From positions 42,683 to 106,682 of the forward strand of contig NZ_SCWA01000006.1 of NCBI RefSeq assembly GCF_004359615.1: a stretch of DNA of 64,000 nucleotides, read 5' to 3'. This stretch comes from Macrococcus brunensis. Its GTDB lineage: Bacteria; Bacillota; Bacilli; Staphylococcales; Staphylococcaceae. The translations under genes were made by a program, and so were the position numbers. The notes beneath the pieces were generated by a model. That model was given only the letters and a program-made list of their open reading frames with translations. It was not told where the DNA came from and did no database searches. Below are positions 15,068 to 25,424 of this stretch, piece after piece (position 1 is the first letter of the stretch; each line of letters begins with the position of its first letter).

Positions 15068-16302
15068 GCCATTTCCTTCCGCATCATATTGTTTTTGTAT
15101 ACCGGATGGTCCACTTTAATCTGTACGAGTTGCAGTGGATGACGCGCAGCATCAAGAGAAGTCCCTTCTTCATCGTAGATAGCTGAAATCTCCTGCTTAA
15201 AGGTGCCGATTTCAGGACCAAAGAATTCGATTTCCATTCCCGGTTTGAAATTATTACGCTGCTGAATCGTTGCCATCTGGGTCTTTTCATCATAGTCTAA
15301 CACTAATCCACAGAAATCAAAAGGTGTTTTCTTGGATTGCTCATGGCCGAACATCTGCTCCTCGTACCCAGGTACGCCTTCGAAGAACGCAGGTGCTGTA
15401 TCACGGTTGGCACACTTACCAAGTTCAACAATCCACTCAGGGTCGATTTTGAAGTTTTCTGGATCTGCACAGTAAGCATCGATGACTTTACGATAGACAG
15501 AAACAACAGTCGCAATATAATGGATTGATTTCATACGTCCTTCAATCTTCAGTGAGTCAATGCCGATATCAATCATGCTTGGAATTGATTCAATCAGTTT
15601 CAAGTCTTTCGGACTCATCGCAAATGGTGTCACGTCTTCGCCTTCATAGACCACATCCAGTTCATCGTTGTCTACAGAAAGTAAGTCATAATCCCAGCGG
15701 CAGCTCTGACAGCAGCCTCCGCGGTTAGAGTCACGCGCAGTCATATGGTTACTTAATGTACAACGTCCTGAATAAGCGATACACATTGCACCGTGTACGA
15801 ATGCCTCAATTTCAATATCGACTTTCTCTTTCATCAGACGCATTTCTTCTGCGCCCGTCTCACGTGCGAGAACGACACGTTCTAATCCTTCATTCTTCCA
15901 GTACTCGACGGCCTTCCAGTTTGAAAGTGACTGCTGTGTACTTAAATGAATTTCAAGCTTCGGTGCTACTCGTTTACACGTTTCAATGATAAGCGGATCT
16001 GCTACTATGATACCCGTTGCACCTGTTGCTTCAAGCTGACGCAGATAGTCATCCAGTCCGTCTATATTTTCATCATGCGCAATGATGTTTGTTGTCACAT
16101 AGATTTTAGCGCCGTATTTATTTGCAAATTCGACACCTTCTTTAATCTCTTCCATAGTAAAATTGTCAGCATTTGAACGGAGACCGTATTCCTGACCACC
16201 CAGAAAAACAGCATCAGCACCGTAATGAACAGCAATCTTCAGTTTTTCAAGATTGCCGGCAGGCGCTAAAAGTTCCGGTTTTTTTAATATTGTTTTAGTC
16301 AT
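15064..16302 (-). CDS. yrrO: Peptidase-U32-family tRNA hydroxylation protein TrhP2 (YrrO)
   Basis: U32 proteins of this type (YrrO/TrhP2 in Bacillus, TrhP in E. coli) hydroxylate uridine-34 of tRNA, using prephenate, to make 5-hydroxyuridine; older annotation calls them collagenase-like proteases. The 412-residue protein has the TIM-barrel start [15 protein letters not shown] and the cysteine cluster CIAYSGRC...[11 protein letters not shown] (about 175-205), which likely binds an iron-sulfur cluster. It lies 11 bases after its partner gene and overlaps udk. Confidence 0.9.
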   Translation of the reverse strand: MTKTILKKPELLAPAGNLEKLKIAVHYGADAVFLGGQEYGLRSNADNFTMEEIKEGVEFANKYGAKIYVTTNIIAHDENIDGLDDYLRQLEATGATGIIVADPLIIETCKRVAPKLEIHLSTQQSLSNWKAVEYWKNEGLERVVLARETGAEEMRLMKEKVDIEIEAFVHGAMCIAYSGRCTLSNHMTARDSNRGGCCQSCRWDYDLLSVDNDELDVVYEGEDVTPFAMSPKDLKLIESIPSMIDIGIDSLKIEGRMKSIHYIATVVSVYRKVIDAYCADPENFKIDPEWIVELGKCANRDTAPAFFEGVPGYEEQMFGHEQSKKTPFDFCGLVLDYDEKTQMATIQQRNNFKPGMEIEFFGPEIGTFKQEISAIYDEEGTSLDAARHPLQLVQIKVDHPVYKNNMMRKEMA

Positions 16303-16313
16303 ACTATCATCCC

Positions 16314-17237
16314 TTAATATACAGTTTGTTTATAGAGGAAGCCTTGATCAAGTGGTCGGTGTTCCGGCTGGATATCTTCAATCGCTTCCATCATATCGAA
16401 TTTTTCGTCGTCATACAGATCCGGGTCTTCAAGAAATAGGTCAATGGCTTTACGGTATTGTCTTGTCACTTCTGTGATGTAATCAGCTGAATGCAGGACA
16501 CCATCTATTTTAAAGCTGTCAATCTCTGCTTCAAACAGTTCCTCCATCTCCTCGATCACACAGATATCATTTGGACTCATAATATGTGTCCCATTGTAAT
16601 CTTCATAAATTGGATATTTATTGTTACGTTCTTCGTCATAGAGCAGCATATTTTTGGCATCCTGACGATTCTCAATTTTCATCGCTTTATCCATGTAAAG
16701 GAAATAATTGCCGAGCAGCTGACGTTTCGACTGGAACATACATGTCATACCATGAACCTGTACCTCTATCTCAACATCTGTATTTTCCTTGATTTCGATG
16801 ACTTCCTCCATACTGAGCTCACGGGCAAGGACGGCACGTGCTGCGCCGCGCTCTCCCCAGTAATTACATTGAAACTGATTCGTTACAAGTGTTTCTTGGT
16901 TCCAGTGCAGGGGAATCGGATTTTCCTGTTCTTTCACATACATGACAACAGCAGGATCACCAAAGATGATGCGATCCGGTCTTACTTCATGCAGCCAGTT
17001 GATATAGTCTTCTACAGCATCTAGATGCTCATTATGAAAAAGTCCGTTTACTGCAACATAAGCTTTTTTATCTGCCGCATGAAGCATATCGATGGCCTGT
17101 ACGAGGGCATCGCGATTAAATTCTCCTGCTAAACGGAGCCCAAACTGTGCCTCACCAATCACAAAAGCATCGGCTCCTGCTTCGATCAGTTCTTCTATAT
17201 GATCAAGCGACGTCGGTGTTACTAATAATTCAGTCAT
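16314..17237 (-). CDS. yrrN: Peptidase-U32-family tRNA hydroxylation protein TrhP1 (YrrN)
   Basis: This 307-residue paralogue pairs with the following U32 gene and, by homology to Bacillus YrrN/TrhP1, takes part in tRNA U34 hydroxylation. It keeps the U32 barrel start (LLVTPTSLDHIEELIEAGADAF) and a HGMTCMFQSKRQLLGNYF region, but shows fewer cysteines than TrhP2, so the iron-sulfur function may lie in the partner. It begins one base after the trmR stop, so the three form one unit. Confidence 0.88.
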   Translation of the reverse strand: MTELLVTPTSLDHIEELIEAGADAFVIGEAQFGLRLAGEFNRDALVQAIDMLHAADKKAYVAVNGLFHNEHLDAVEDYINWLHEVRPDRIIFGDPAVVMYVKEQENPIPLHWNQETLVTNQFQCNYWGERGAARAVLARELSMEEVIEIKENTDVEIEVQVHGMTCMFQSKRQLLGNYFLYMDKAMKIENRQDAKNMLLYDEERNNKYPIYEDYNGTHIMSPNDICVIEEMEELFEAEIDSFKIDGVLHSADYITEVTRQYRKAIDLFLEDPDLYDDEKFDMMEAIEDIQPEHRPLDQGFLYKQTVY

Positions 17238-17238
17238 A

Positions 17239-17865
17239 TTACCTCTCCTTTATAGAGATGCTCATGCCATCTCCTAAATCTATAAAATTCGTCGTATAGT
17301 CTGATTGTTCTTTTAGCCAGTCATTGTATTTCTCTATTTTTCTGACCATCTGTTTGACATTACGGCTGCGGACAATTTCAATGTTACCGACAAAATCGTG
17401 ATAAAGAATATTGTCTGTAATAATCAGTCCGCCTTTTTTAACGAGCGGGCTATAGAGCTCAAAGAACTTCTTCGACTGGGCTTTCGCTGCATCGATAAAC
17501 AATATATCATATTCCCGGTCGTTTACTTTTTCAAATGCTTCAGCAGCGTCTGCAAAGATCAGTCTGATTTGCTCCTCATAGTTAAAGCGTCTAACGTTCT
17601 GGACAGCTAAGTCATACATCTCAGGATTACGTTCTATTGTCGTCACATGCATATGGTCATGGATCGAAGCGAAATGCATTCCGCTGTATCCGATGGCCGT
17701 ACCGATTTCCAGTATACTTTCTGACTGATGAATTCTGATCAGCTGCTTGACCATTTCAAGCGCGACCTTATCCATAATTGGCACAGCGTTCTCTTCAGCA
17801 TATTCGCGAAGTGTATCTAATGGGCTCAACGTGTTCAGCTCTGTGATGTATTCTCTATTGTTCAT
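17239..17865 (-). CDS. trmR: tRNA 5-hydroxyuridine methyltransferase
   Basis: TrmR (YrrM) methylates 5-hydroxyuridine-34 to 5-methoxyuridine, the next step after TrhP. The protein is a class I O-methyltransferase with SAM motif ILEIGTAIGYSGM, the acidic TTIERNPEM and the DILFIDAAKAQ motif. I chose the ATG at 17865, which follows AAAGGA; the frame can extend to 17919 but that part is the terminator of the upstream gene. It is 208 residues long and starts the trmR-trhP1-trhP2-udk-greA series. Confidence 0.9.
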   Translation of the reverse strand: MNNREYITELNTLSPLDTLREYAEENAVPIMDKVALEMVKQLIRIHQSESILEIGTAIGYSGMHFASIHDHMHVTTIERNPEMYDLAVQNVRRFNYEEQIRLIFADAAEAFEKVNDREYDILFIDAAKAQSKKFFELYSPLVKKGGLIITDNILYHDFVGNIEIVRSRNVKQMVRKIEKYNDWLKEQSDYTTNFIDLGDGMSISIKER

Positions 17866-17890
17866 TATATTCAATCCTTTAACAGAAAAA

Positions 17891-17912
17891 CTACCAACCC
17901 GAAGGCTGGTAG
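17891..17912 (-). terminator. Terminator of mltG
   Basis: CTACCA (17891-17896) pairs with TGGTAG (17907-17912) plus inner G-C pairs, with U residues following on the minus strand. Confidence 0.8.
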
Positions 17913-17970
17913 AGTTCATAAGTCATTCAAATTATTGTAGCACATTTCAGTGGTTTTATTAAGTTAAAAA

Positions 17971-19098
17971 TTAAAAACCAATGTATTTCGCTTTATTCGC
18001 ATTATGTTCTTCAAGTGTCTTAGCAAAGTAGTTTTTACCGTTCTTATCAGCAAGGAAATACAAGTAATCCGTTTTAGCTGGATTCAACGCACTTTCCATT
18101 GACTCAGTTCCGCTTGCCGCGATAGGTCCTGGCGGCAGACCGACATTCTGATAAGTGTTATAAGGGTCATCTACTTTTGTATCCTGCTCATATGTCACAT
18201 CTTTATGACGACCGAGAGCATATAGAACAGTCGGATCAGTCTGAAGTGGCATTTCAGGATTCTCTTCCATACGGTTGATGAATACTGACGCAATTTTCGC
18301 ACGGTCTGTCAGCCCCGAAGCTTCACGTTCAATCAATGAACTGAATGTCAGGAACTCATGGAAACTCATGCGCTTTTCCTGACCTGCTTCATTGATTAAG
18401 ACACCACCGTATTTATCCCATAACGGAAGTGCATTATCTTGCGTTGCAGTCAGCATTTTGTCTACAATCTGCTCTACTGTCGGATTCTTTTCAGTGAAAT
18501 CATATGTCGCCGGGAAAAGGTAGCCTTCAAGTGGATGCTTAATCTCTTTATTAAAGACGTCTTTTGTAATCAATTTAGGGTGTTTCTTCTGCATTTTTTT
18601 GACGAATGCAGGATCGTCAATCTGTTTAGTGAAATCAGCTGCTTTAATTGAAGTATTTTTCTCAACAATTTTACCGATTTCATCTAATGTAATACCTTCT
18701 GGAAAACTGATCTTGAATAAGACAGGCAGATAGACCTCACCTTTTTGCAGACTTTTAGAAATCTGTTCAAACGTCATAGAAGGAGAGAGTTCATATTTCC
18801 CTGCTTTAAAGTCAGAGATGTTATTGAATTTCAGATAATATTTAAACATTGTGCTGTTCTTGATAATATGATTTGCTTCTAGTTTCTCACCAATTGCTGT
18901 TGCGGATTCGCCAGGCAGTATTTCTACTTTAGTCACTGCTTTGTTATCTGGATCTAACGGTTTCTGGCTGGATGTAAAATAAAACAGTCCAGCAATACCA
19001 GCAATAATAATTCCTAAAAGGAAAAGTCCAATGATGATCGCTGAAGCGAATCTGGATACGGATGCCGTATCACGTATCTCTTTATTTCGCTTACTCAT
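17971..19098 (-). CDS. mltG: Endolytic peptidoglycan transglycosylase MltG
   Basis: MltG cleaves nascent glycan strands at the membrane and sets their length. The 375-residue protein has a short cytoplasmic N-terminus, one membrane helix (about 19-46), a LysM-like region, and the YceG catalytic domain with the glutamate in SSLIEREASG (about 254-263) and the GLPPGPIAASG motif near 318-328. It is downstream of yrzB, ruvX and ireB, as in other Bacillota. Confidence 0.94.
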   Translation of the reverse strand: MSKRNKEIRDTASVSRFASAIIIGLFLLGIIIAGIAGLFYFTSSQKPLDPDNKAVTKVEILPGESATAIGEKLEANHIIKNSTMFKYYLKFNNISDFKAGKYELSPSMTFEQISKSLQKGEVYLPVLFKISFPEGITLDEIGKIVEKNTSIKAADFTKQIDDPAFVKKMQKKHPKLITKDVFNKEIKHPLEGYLFPATYDFTEKNPTVEQIVDKMLTATQDNALPLWDKYGGVLINEAGQEKRMSFHEFLTFSSLIEREASGLTDRAKIASVFINRMEENPEMPLQTDPTVLYALGRHKDVTYEQDTKVDDPYNTYQNVGLPPGPIAASGTESMESALNPAKTDYLYFLADKNGKNYFAKTLEEHNANKAKYIGF

Positions 19099-19113
19099 AG
19101 GGTCACCTTATCC

Positions 19114-19443
19114 TTAGAAATTTTCCTCATCGATTTCAGTGTTGACGATTTCTTCAATCATGTCCCACTCTTCATCTGTCTCCACTGGTAAGAAACGGCC
19201 GCCATCTCCATCTTCATTCGGCACGTTAATCATTGGAATCAGTTCGATTTCTTCATCATCGTCTGAAGCGCCTTCTTCAGCTAAAATGACATAGTTCTTA
19301 TCAAACTGAGGATTGTAGAATTCTAAAACTTTACGGTAAAGAACTTCATTGTTGTCTTCATCGTATAAAGTTAAAAGCTCTTCCTCGTTGTTGATATCTA
19401 ATGTTTCTTGTACTTCTTCGTTTTCTTTATTAAATTCAGTCAT
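19114..19443 (-). CDS. yrzB: DUF1292 protein YrzB
   Basis: An acidic protein of 109 residues of the DUF1292 family, of unknown function. The signature is [19 protein letters not shown] followed by acidic stretches. It always sits near ireB and ruvX in Bacillota. I prefer the ATG at 19443, eight bases after GGAGA; the ATG two codons earlier touches the Shine-Dalgarno sequence. Confidence 0.85.
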   Translation of the reverse strand: MTEFNKENEEVQETLDINNEEELLTLYDEDNNEVLYRKVLEFYNPQFDKNYVILAEEGASDDDEEIELIPMINVPNEDGDGGRFLPVETDEEWDMIEEIVNTEIDEENF

Positions 19444-19455
19444 GGTCATTCTCCT

Positions 19456-19878
19456 TTATGATTTAGAATTAAGATAGCCTTGCAGGATAAAGACTGCTGC
19501 CATCTTGTCAATAACAGCTTTTCGCTTCTTACGGGACACATCTGCTTCAAGTAAAGTACGTTCAGCGCCAACTGTCGACAATCGTTCGTCCCACATCACT
19601 ATTTCAAGATGTGGACAAGCTTCTTTCAGCAACTCACTATACTGAATAGAAGCTTCACCACGGGGTCCAATTGAATTATTCATATTCTTCGGTAAACCGA
19701 CGACTGCCACTGATACTTGATGCTCTTCAATAATTTCTTTCAGTCTATCGATACCAAAAATACCTTCATCTTCATTGATACGTAATGTTTCCAGTCCCTG
19801 TGCTGTCCATCCCATAGCATCACTTAATGCAATACCGACCGTTTTGGAACCTACATCGAGACCTATCGCCTTATTCAT
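19456..19878 (-). CDS. ruvX: YqgF/RuvX, putative pre-16S rRNA nuclease / Holliday junction resolvase
   Basis: The 140-residue RNase-H-fold protein has [15 protein letters not shown] (6-20) with the first acidic ligand, [14 protein letters not shown] in the middle, and [13 protein letters not shown] near 97-109. The family matures the 5' end of 16S rRNA and was earlier proposed as a Holliday junction resolvase. Its ATG overlaps the end of ireB by eight bases. Confidence 0.93.
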   Translation of the reverse strand: MNKAIGLDVGSKTVGIALSDAMGWTAQGLETLRINEDEGIFGIDRLKEIIEEHQVSVAVVGLPKNMNNSIGPRGEASIQYSELLKEACPHLEIVMWDERLSTVGAERTLLEADVSRKKRKAVIDKMAAVFILQGYLNSKS

Positions 19879-20140
19879 GTGACTCTGTTTCTGACTCGAT
19901 ATAATGCTTCACTAACTGCTCCATGATGTCATCTCTATCTAGTCTTCTGATTTGGTTACGCGCCTCATTATGTCTTGGAATATAGGCTGGATCACCTGAT
20001 AAGAGGTAGCCGACAATTTGATTGATCGGGCTGTATCCTCTTTCTTCCAATGTATGATAGACATTCAGAAGGACGGTACGTACTTCTTCTTTCGGTAGTT
20101 CTTCAATGTCGAATTTCATCGTCTTATCAAAGTTTTCCAC
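19871..20140 (-). CDS. ireB: IreB family regulatory phosphoprotein
   Basis: IreB (YrzL, DUF965) is a small dimeric protein that is a substrate of the Ser/Thr kinase IreK in enterococci and affects cephalosporin resistance. This 89-residue protein has the core [19 protein letters not shown] and the phosphorylatable threonine region [10 protein letters not shown] at its N-terminus. I chose GTG at 20140 after AAGGGGTG, which restores that N-terminus; a start at 20173 would add residues unlike the family. Confidence 0.9.
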   Translation of the reverse strand: MENFDKTMKFDIEELPKEEVRTVLLNVYHTLEERGYSPINQIVGYLLSGDPAYIPRHNEARNQIRRLDRDDIMEQLVKHYIESETESHE

Positions 20141-20202
20141 TGAGTTACACCCCTTAACATTACATTTGTACACATTGTATCATATATCAAACGCTTGATA
20201 AA

Positions 20203-22821
20203 TTATAGCGATTTAATGTGTTCTTTAACAAACTGTAATGCTTCTGTCACTTTAGATAGATCATTTGACCCACCTTGAGCAGAATCAGGGCGTCCGCCGC
20301 CTTTACCGCCTGTTACACCTGCAACGCCTTTAATCAGGTCACCTGCTTTGACGCGGTCAGTTAAAGACTTGGACACAGTCGCCATATAGCTGAGTTTATC
20401 AGACTTCGCAATCAGGAAGATCACTGTATCCGGTAACTTAGATTTATAGTCATCCATCATATCACGTAATTCTTTCGCATCTGCTGCATCAACTTCCATC
20501 GCTAAAGCCTGAATGCCATTTAAGTCTTCAGTAAGCGCTGTGATATCACCGACTTTTAAGTTAGACAGTTCACGTTTCGTATCTGCAAGTTCCTTCGTCA
20601 GCTGTTTCTCTGTCTGAACGAGTTCTTCTACTTTCGCTTCAAGCTGTCCAGCATTCTTCACTTTCAATGTCGCGACGAGCTGATCAGCCATTTCTTCAAA
20701 GTTAGACAAGAATTCAAATGCCGCCTGACCTGTCACCGCTTCTATACGTCTGACACCTGCACCCGTTCCTGACTCAGAAACAATCTTGAATAAGCCGATT
20801 TCAGAAGTGTTACGGACGTGAACACCCCCGCACAGCTCGATAGAGAATTCACTCATTTCGACGACACGTACAACGTCACCGTATTTCTCACCGAACAGGG
20901 CCATCGCCCCTTTTTCTTTTGCCTGTGCAATCGGCATCTGTTCAATGACAACTTGGATATTCGCCCAGATTTTCTGGTTGACGATTGCCTCTACCTGCTT
21001 CAGTTCGTCCTGTGTCACAGGGCCGAAGTGCGAGAAGTCAAAACGCAATCGTTCTGGTGTTACTAAAGAACCTGCCTGGTTGACATGTGTACCGAGTACC
21101 TGTTTCAGAGCTGCATGCATTAAGTGGGTCGCACTATGGTTTTTAATGATATGGTTACGGAATTCAGGATTCACATTCGCCAGGACTGTCGCGCCGCGGT
21201 GGACACGTCCAAATTTCACTGTTCCTGTATGCAGATTCTGACCATTCGGCGCTTTGATGACTTCTGTCACTGCGATTTCAAAGTCGTCATGGCTGACAAG
21301 TCCAGTATCTGCAATCTGTCCACCACTCACTGCATAAAAAGGTGTCTCACGTAAGACAAACTGAACAACGTCACCGCTCTCTGCTGTATCGACAAGCACA
21401 CCGTCAACAAGCATATCTTCTATCTCAGTCGTCGTTTCCAGTGTATCGTAGCCAACAAATGTGCTTGGCGTCTTGATGTTAGAAAGTGTTTCATTCTGCA
21501 CCTGCATACTCTGTGTTTTCTGACGGGATTCACGTGCACGTGTACGCTGTTCTTCCATTGATTTTTCAAAACCTGCATGGTCTACTTTCAGACCATTCTC
21601 TTCAGCAAGTTCTTCTGTCAGTTCGACCGGGAAACCGAATGTATCGTACAATTTGAAGACATCTTCCCCTTTCAGTTCACCATCCGCTGTCTCTTTCAGG
21701 CGGTTGAAATGGACTAAACCTTCTTCTAATGTTTCATGGAAACGGTCTTCTTCAGATTTAATGACACGTTTGATAAAGTCTTTCTGTTCTTCAACTGATG
21801 GATAGTAAGCTTTCATAATTGCAGCTACAATATCCACAAGTTTGTACATAAACGGCTCATTGATGTTCAGTTTCTGAGCAAAACGAACGGCACGGCGAAG
21901 GAGACGACGAAGGACATAGCCGCGTCCTTCATTCGATGGCAGCGCCCCGTCACCAATTGCAAAAGCGACTGTACGGATATGGTCAGCGATTACTTTGAAA
22001 GCAACGTCCTGATCTTTATCTGCACCATATGTCTGCCCTGACATGCGCTCTGTTTCCTGAATGATCGGCAGGAATAAATCTGTATCAAAGTTAGTACGAA
22101 CGTTCTGCGATACACTGGCCATACGTTCAAGTCCCATACCTGTATCAATATTCTGCTTAGGCAGCGGTGAATAAGTATGGTCTGGATTATGATTGAATTC
22201 TGAGAATACTAAGTTCCAGATTTCCAAGTATCGTTCATTCTCACCGCCTGGATACATCTCTTCAGCAGGATCATCCTGACCGTAGGCTTCGCCGCGGTCA
22301 TAGAAAATCTCTGTGTTCGGTCCAGATGGCCCTTCACCGATGTCCCAGAAGTTACCCTCTATACGTGTGATACGGTCGTCTGTCAGTCCGATATCGTTGA
22401 CCCAGATATCATAAGCTTCTGTATCTTCCGGATGAATCGTCACATACAGTTTTTCCGGTTCGATCGCCATCCATTTTTCACTCGTCAGAAATTCCCATGC
22501 GAATGCCACTGCTTCTTTTTTGAAATAGTCGCCGATAGAGAAGTTACCGAGCATTTCAAAGAAAGTATGATGACGGGCTGTGAAGCCGACGTTTTCAATA
22601 TCGTTAGTACGGATTGATTTCTGTGCATTCGTGATTCTAGGGTTTGCCGGAATCACCCTGCCGTCAAAATATTTCTTCAGTGTCGCTACGCCCGAGTTGA
22701 TCCAGAGAAGTGTATCGTCATCAATCGGTACTAGTGGTGCTGAAGGTTCTATCATATGTCCTTTTTCTACAAAAAAGTCTAAATACATCTGTCTGATTTC
22801 TGCTGCTGTTAAACGTTTCAT
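20203..22821 (-). CDS. alaS: Alanyl-tRNA synthetase
   Basis: The 872-residue class II synthetase charges tRNA-Ala. It has the N-terminal aminoacylation domain, the editing domain with [11 protein letters not shown] near 560-570 and [13 protein letters not shown] near 660-672 for hydrolysing Ser/Gly-tRNA-Ala, and the C-terminal C-Ala domain ending in the [14 protein letters not shown] motif. It is preceded by a T-box leader with a strong promoter, so expression follows uncharged tRNA-Ala. TTGTGATTC-like sites are absent; AAGGGAGAG precedes the ATG. Confidence 0.97.
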   Translation of the reverse strand: MKRLTAAEIRQMYLDFFVEKGHMIEPSAPLVPIDDDTLLWINSGVATLKKYFDGRVIPANPRITNAQKSIRTNDIENVGFTARHHTFFEMLGNFSIGDYFKKEAVAFAWEFLTSEKWMAIEPEKLYVTIHPEDTEAYDIWVNDIGLTDDRITRIEGNFWDIGEGPSGPNTEIFYDRGEAYGQDDPAEEMYPGGENERYLEIWNLVFSEFNHNPDHTYSPLPKQNIDTGMGLERMASVSQNVRTNFDTDLFLPIIQETERMSGQTYGADKDQDVAFKVIADHIRTVAFAIGDGALPSNEGRGYVLRRLLRRAVRFAQKLNINEPFMYKLVDIVAAIMKAYYPSVEEQKDFIKRVIKSEEDRFHETLEEGLVHFNRLKETADGELKGEDVFKLYDTFGFPVELTEELAEENGLKVDHAGFEKSMEEQRTRARESRQKTQSMQVQNETLSNIKTPSTFVGYDTLETTTEIEDMLVDGVLVDTAESGDVVQFVLRETPFYAVSGGQIADTGLVSHDDFEIAVTEVIKAPNGQNLHTGTVKFGRVHRGATVLANVNPEFRNHIIKNHSATHLMHAALKQVLGTHVNQAGSLVTPERLRFDFSHFGPVTQDELKQVEAIVNQKIWANIQVVIEQMPIAQAKEKGAMALFGEKYGDVVRVVEMSEFSIELCGGVHVRNTSEIGLFKIVSESGTGAGVRRIEAVTGQAAFEFLSNFEEMADQLVATLKVKNAGQLEAKVEELVQTEKQLTKELADTKRELSNLKVGDITALTEDLNGIQALAMEVDAADAKELRDMMDDYKSKLPDTVIFLIAKSDKLSYMATVSKSLTDRVKAGDLIKGVAGVTGGKGGGRPDSAQGGSNDLSKVTEALQFVKEHIKSL

Positions 22822-22846
22822 CCAATCTCTCCCTTAAAATAAAAAT

Positions 22847-23034
22847 ACACGCCCATCCCTCAAAAAGGGACGAACGTGTTCGCGGTACCACCCTAGTTAT
22901 GACCAAGTCATCACTCATAGTTCTATTCGTTTGCACTGTATAAGCAGCGTTCAGAGCTAGCTGCATGCCTCTCACCAGCCGGCATGTCTCTCTTGTTCAG
23001 CGTCACTCCTACTCATCCTATACTGAATAATTAA
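22847..23034 (-). promoter_or_regulatory. T-box riboswitch leader of alaS
   Basis: The T-box core TGGTACCGCG is present on the minus strand (22881-22894, read GGGTGGTACCGCG). It is followed by a terminator: ACACG...ATCCCT pairs with AGGGA...CGTGT (22847-22879), then a U-rich tract. A long Stem I lies upstream, with a GCT triplet in the sequence GAACGCTGC as a plausible alanine specifier. The leader binds uncharged tRNA-Ala and prevents termination. The specifier assignment is by eye. Confidence 0.9.
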
Positions 23035-23063
23035 ATTATATGAATTTCAGCGTCACGCGTCAA
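23035..23063 (-). promoter_or_regulatory. SigA promoter of alaS
   Basis: -35 TTGACG (23063-23058) and a perfect -10 TATAAT (23040-23035) are 17 bases apart. The -35 overlaps the last codons of recD2. Confidence 0.85.
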
Positions 23064-25422
23064 CTGTTTCATAGTCATAAGGAGAAATCCCGTCCATATT
23101 GATCATCGGTGAAATCAGATGCATATTCTCTTCTGTCAGTTCACCGACCGGTATATCGGCGGTCTCCTCCTCATCGCCGAAGTAATCACGCAAATGCTGA
23201 GCGAAGGAGGTCATGCGTTCGAGACCCATGCGCTTTATCCCGTCATCAAAAGCCTGCCGTTCCCCGCAAAGAATAAGGGATTGTTTCGCACGCGTCAGTC
23301 CTGTATAAAGGATATTTTTCTGCAGCATGCGGTAATAGGCTTTGACGACCGGCATGATCACAATCGGAAATTCTGAACCCTGCGCCTTGTGGATGGAACA
23401 GCAGTATGCGTGTGTCAGCTCAGTCAGGTCCTGCTTCGTGTAGGTCACTTCGTTGCCGTCATAGTCTACAATGATCACATCTTTGTTCAGCGCATTTTCT
23501 GCCGCCATAAAAATCCCCACTACTTCGCCGATATCACCATTAAAGACATTGTCTTCCGGCCGGTTGACCAGCTGCAGTACTTTATCACCGTCACGGTAGA
23601 TAACATCGCCGAACTCCAGTTCCCGTTTGTCACCTTCTTTCGGGTTTAAAATCTGCTGCAGTTCTTTATTTAAAAATTTGATACCAGCTTTTCCTTTGTA
23701 AATCGGTGCCAGCACTTGTATATCCCGCATGTCATAGCCTTTATCCACCGCTCTTGATACTACCTGGTTGATGACAGAGGGAATCTGGTCTGTAGTACAA
23801 GGTATAAAAGAACGGTCATTATAACGCGCTGAAATATCAAAAGTCTGATTCTTTTTGATCTGATGCGCCAGTTCTATAATAGATGAGCCTTCCTGCTGAC
23901 GATAGACTTCTGCAAGTTCAACCTGCGGCATGATTTTAGAATCAATCAAGTCACGAAAAACCTGGCCCGGTCCTACTGACGGCAGCTGGTCCTGGTCGCC
24001 GACAAAGATGATCTGACAGTCATTCGGTACAGCGCGCATCAGCTGAAACATCAGCCACGTATCAACCATAGACATCTCATCAATAATGACCAGCTTCGCT
24101 GAGATGTCATTTTCCAGGATATCATCCGGTTTATTTTCACGCGTCCAGCCGATCAGCCGGTGAATAGTCGTTGCTTCAAGTCCGGTGGATTCTGACAGTC
24201 GTTTAGATGCACGTCCTGTCGGCGCTGCAACAGCGACAGGGAAGTCTGTCCCCTCATAGTCCTTATAATCGAGACTAAGGCCGTGCAATTCGGCATATAA
24301 ATTGACGATACCGCGTATGACAGTCGTTTTTCCTGTACCAGGGCCGCCAGAAAGTATCATCATCTTGTGACTCATCGCCGTCTCCAGTGCCTCGCGCTGC
24401 TTTTCTGCATAAGTCACATCGAACTGCTCTTCTAATTCACCGATCGCGAGCAGCACTTCTGATTTTTCAAACTGTTTGATCTTATCTTCAGTCTGCTGCA
24501 GACGATGCAGCACCTGTACGGTCTTCACTTCCGCAAAGAAAAGACTCGGCATATAGATGCGATTGTCGTCACTCACGACTATTTTCTCTTCACTGAGCTC
24601 TGTTAACTTATTGACGAGTAAGCCGGAATCAACGTCTTCTCCTGATGCAGTCAGTATATTGTACGCTGCTTCTAAGAGTGCCTGATCCTCTACGTAAGTG
24701 TGTCCATTCTGCAGACATGCCTGCTCAAGCGTATAGACAAGTGCGGCACGCAGCCGTTCAGGGTGACTGCCTGCAATGCCCAGTTTCTTCGCCAGTTCAT
24801 CTGCCTTCGTGAAACCGATACCCTGTATATCCATTACAAGCTGATAAGGAGATTTTTCAATGACTTTCAGCGTTTCTTCTTTATAGAACTGAAAGATTTT
24901 CATCGCAAGCTGCGGACCGAAGCCCCACTCGTTCAATTGAATCATCGTCTTCTCAATCGCCTGGTTTTCACTGACCGTCTGATAAATCATTTCCTGCTTA
25001 TCTGTTGATAGTTTCGGCACCTGCTTCAGCACTTCTTTATCATGCATGATCTTAGTCAGCGCATCTTCCCCGAGCGTATCAACAATCTGCTGTGCGAGTT
25101 TCTTTCCGATGCCTTTAAACAGATCGCTCGATAAATAATGGATGATCCCGTCTCTTGTCTGCGGCATATCTTTCTCAAACTTTTCAGCAGATAACTGCTT
25201 GCCATATTTGGCGTGCGTGACGATCTTGCCTGTGAAAGTATAGGTATCTCCTTCAGCTATCTGTGGTAAATAGCCGATTACCGTGGCTTCGTCATCAAAG
25301 TCTTCATTCGATTCCAGCACTTCTACTTTCAGCACGGTATAGTAGTTGTCAGCATTCTGAAAAAGAAGACGAGTGACTGTGCCTTTAATATAGGACTGTT
25401 CGAATAAAGACATGTTCTCCAA
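23053..25422 (-). CDS. recD2: ATP-dependent helicase RecD2
   Basis: RecD2 is a 5'-3' SF1B helicase of Gram-positive bacteria that work without RecBC; it acts in repair and replication-fork restart. The 789-residue protein has an N-terminal extension with helix-hairpin-helix repeats (about 95-230), then Walker A SGGPGTGKTT near 351-360, Walker B VIIDEMSMVD near 440, the fingers region and the SH3/UvrD_C_2 end with THAYCCSIHKAQGSEF. I chose TTG at 25422, seven bases after AAGGAGG; the ATG three codons later is 16 bases from it. It begins two bases after the TPR gene. Confidence 0.95.
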   Translation of the reverse strand: MENMSLFEQSYIKGTVTRLLFQNADNYYTVLKVEVLESNEDFDDEATVIGYLPQIAEGDTYTFTGKIVTHAKYGKQLSAEKFEKDMPQTRDGIIHYLSSDLFKGIGKKLAQQIVDTLGEDALTKIMHDKEVLKQVPKLSTDKQEMIYQTVSENQAIEKTMIQLNEWGFGPQLAMKIFQFYKEETLKVIEKSPYQLVMDIQGIGFTKADELAKKLGIAGSHPERLRAALVYTLEQACLQNGHTYVEDQALLEAAYNILTASGEDVDSGLLVNKLTELSEEKIVVSDDNRIYMPSLFFAEVKTVQVLHRLQQTEDKIKQFEKSEVLLAIGELEEQFDVTYAEKQREALETAMSHKMMILSGGPGTGKTTVIRGIVNLYAELHGLSLDYKDYEGTDFPVAVAAPTGRASKRLSESTGLEATTIHRLIGWTRENKPDDILENDISAKLVIIDEMSMVDTWLMFQLMRAVPNDCQIIFVGDQDQLPSVGPGQVFRDLIDSKIMPQVELAEVYRQQEGSSIIELAHQIKKNQTFDISARYNDRSFIPCTTDQIPSVINQVVSRAVDKGYDMRDIQVLAPIYKGKAGIKFLNKELQQILNPKEGDKRELEFGDVIYRDGDKVLQLVNRPEDNVFNGDIGEVVGIFMAAENALNKDVIIVDYDGNEVTYTKQDLTELTHAYCCSIHKAQGSEFPIVIMPVVKAYYRMLQKNILYTGLTRAKQSLILCGERQAFDDGIKRMGLERMTSFAQHLRDYFGDEEETADIPVGELTEENMHLISPMINMDGISPYDYETVDA

Positions 25423-25424
25423 CC

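Noticed and set aside
15270..16176. Several plus-strand frames opposite the U32 genes
   Set aside because: They are antisense to well-conserved genes and lack ribosome-binding sites.
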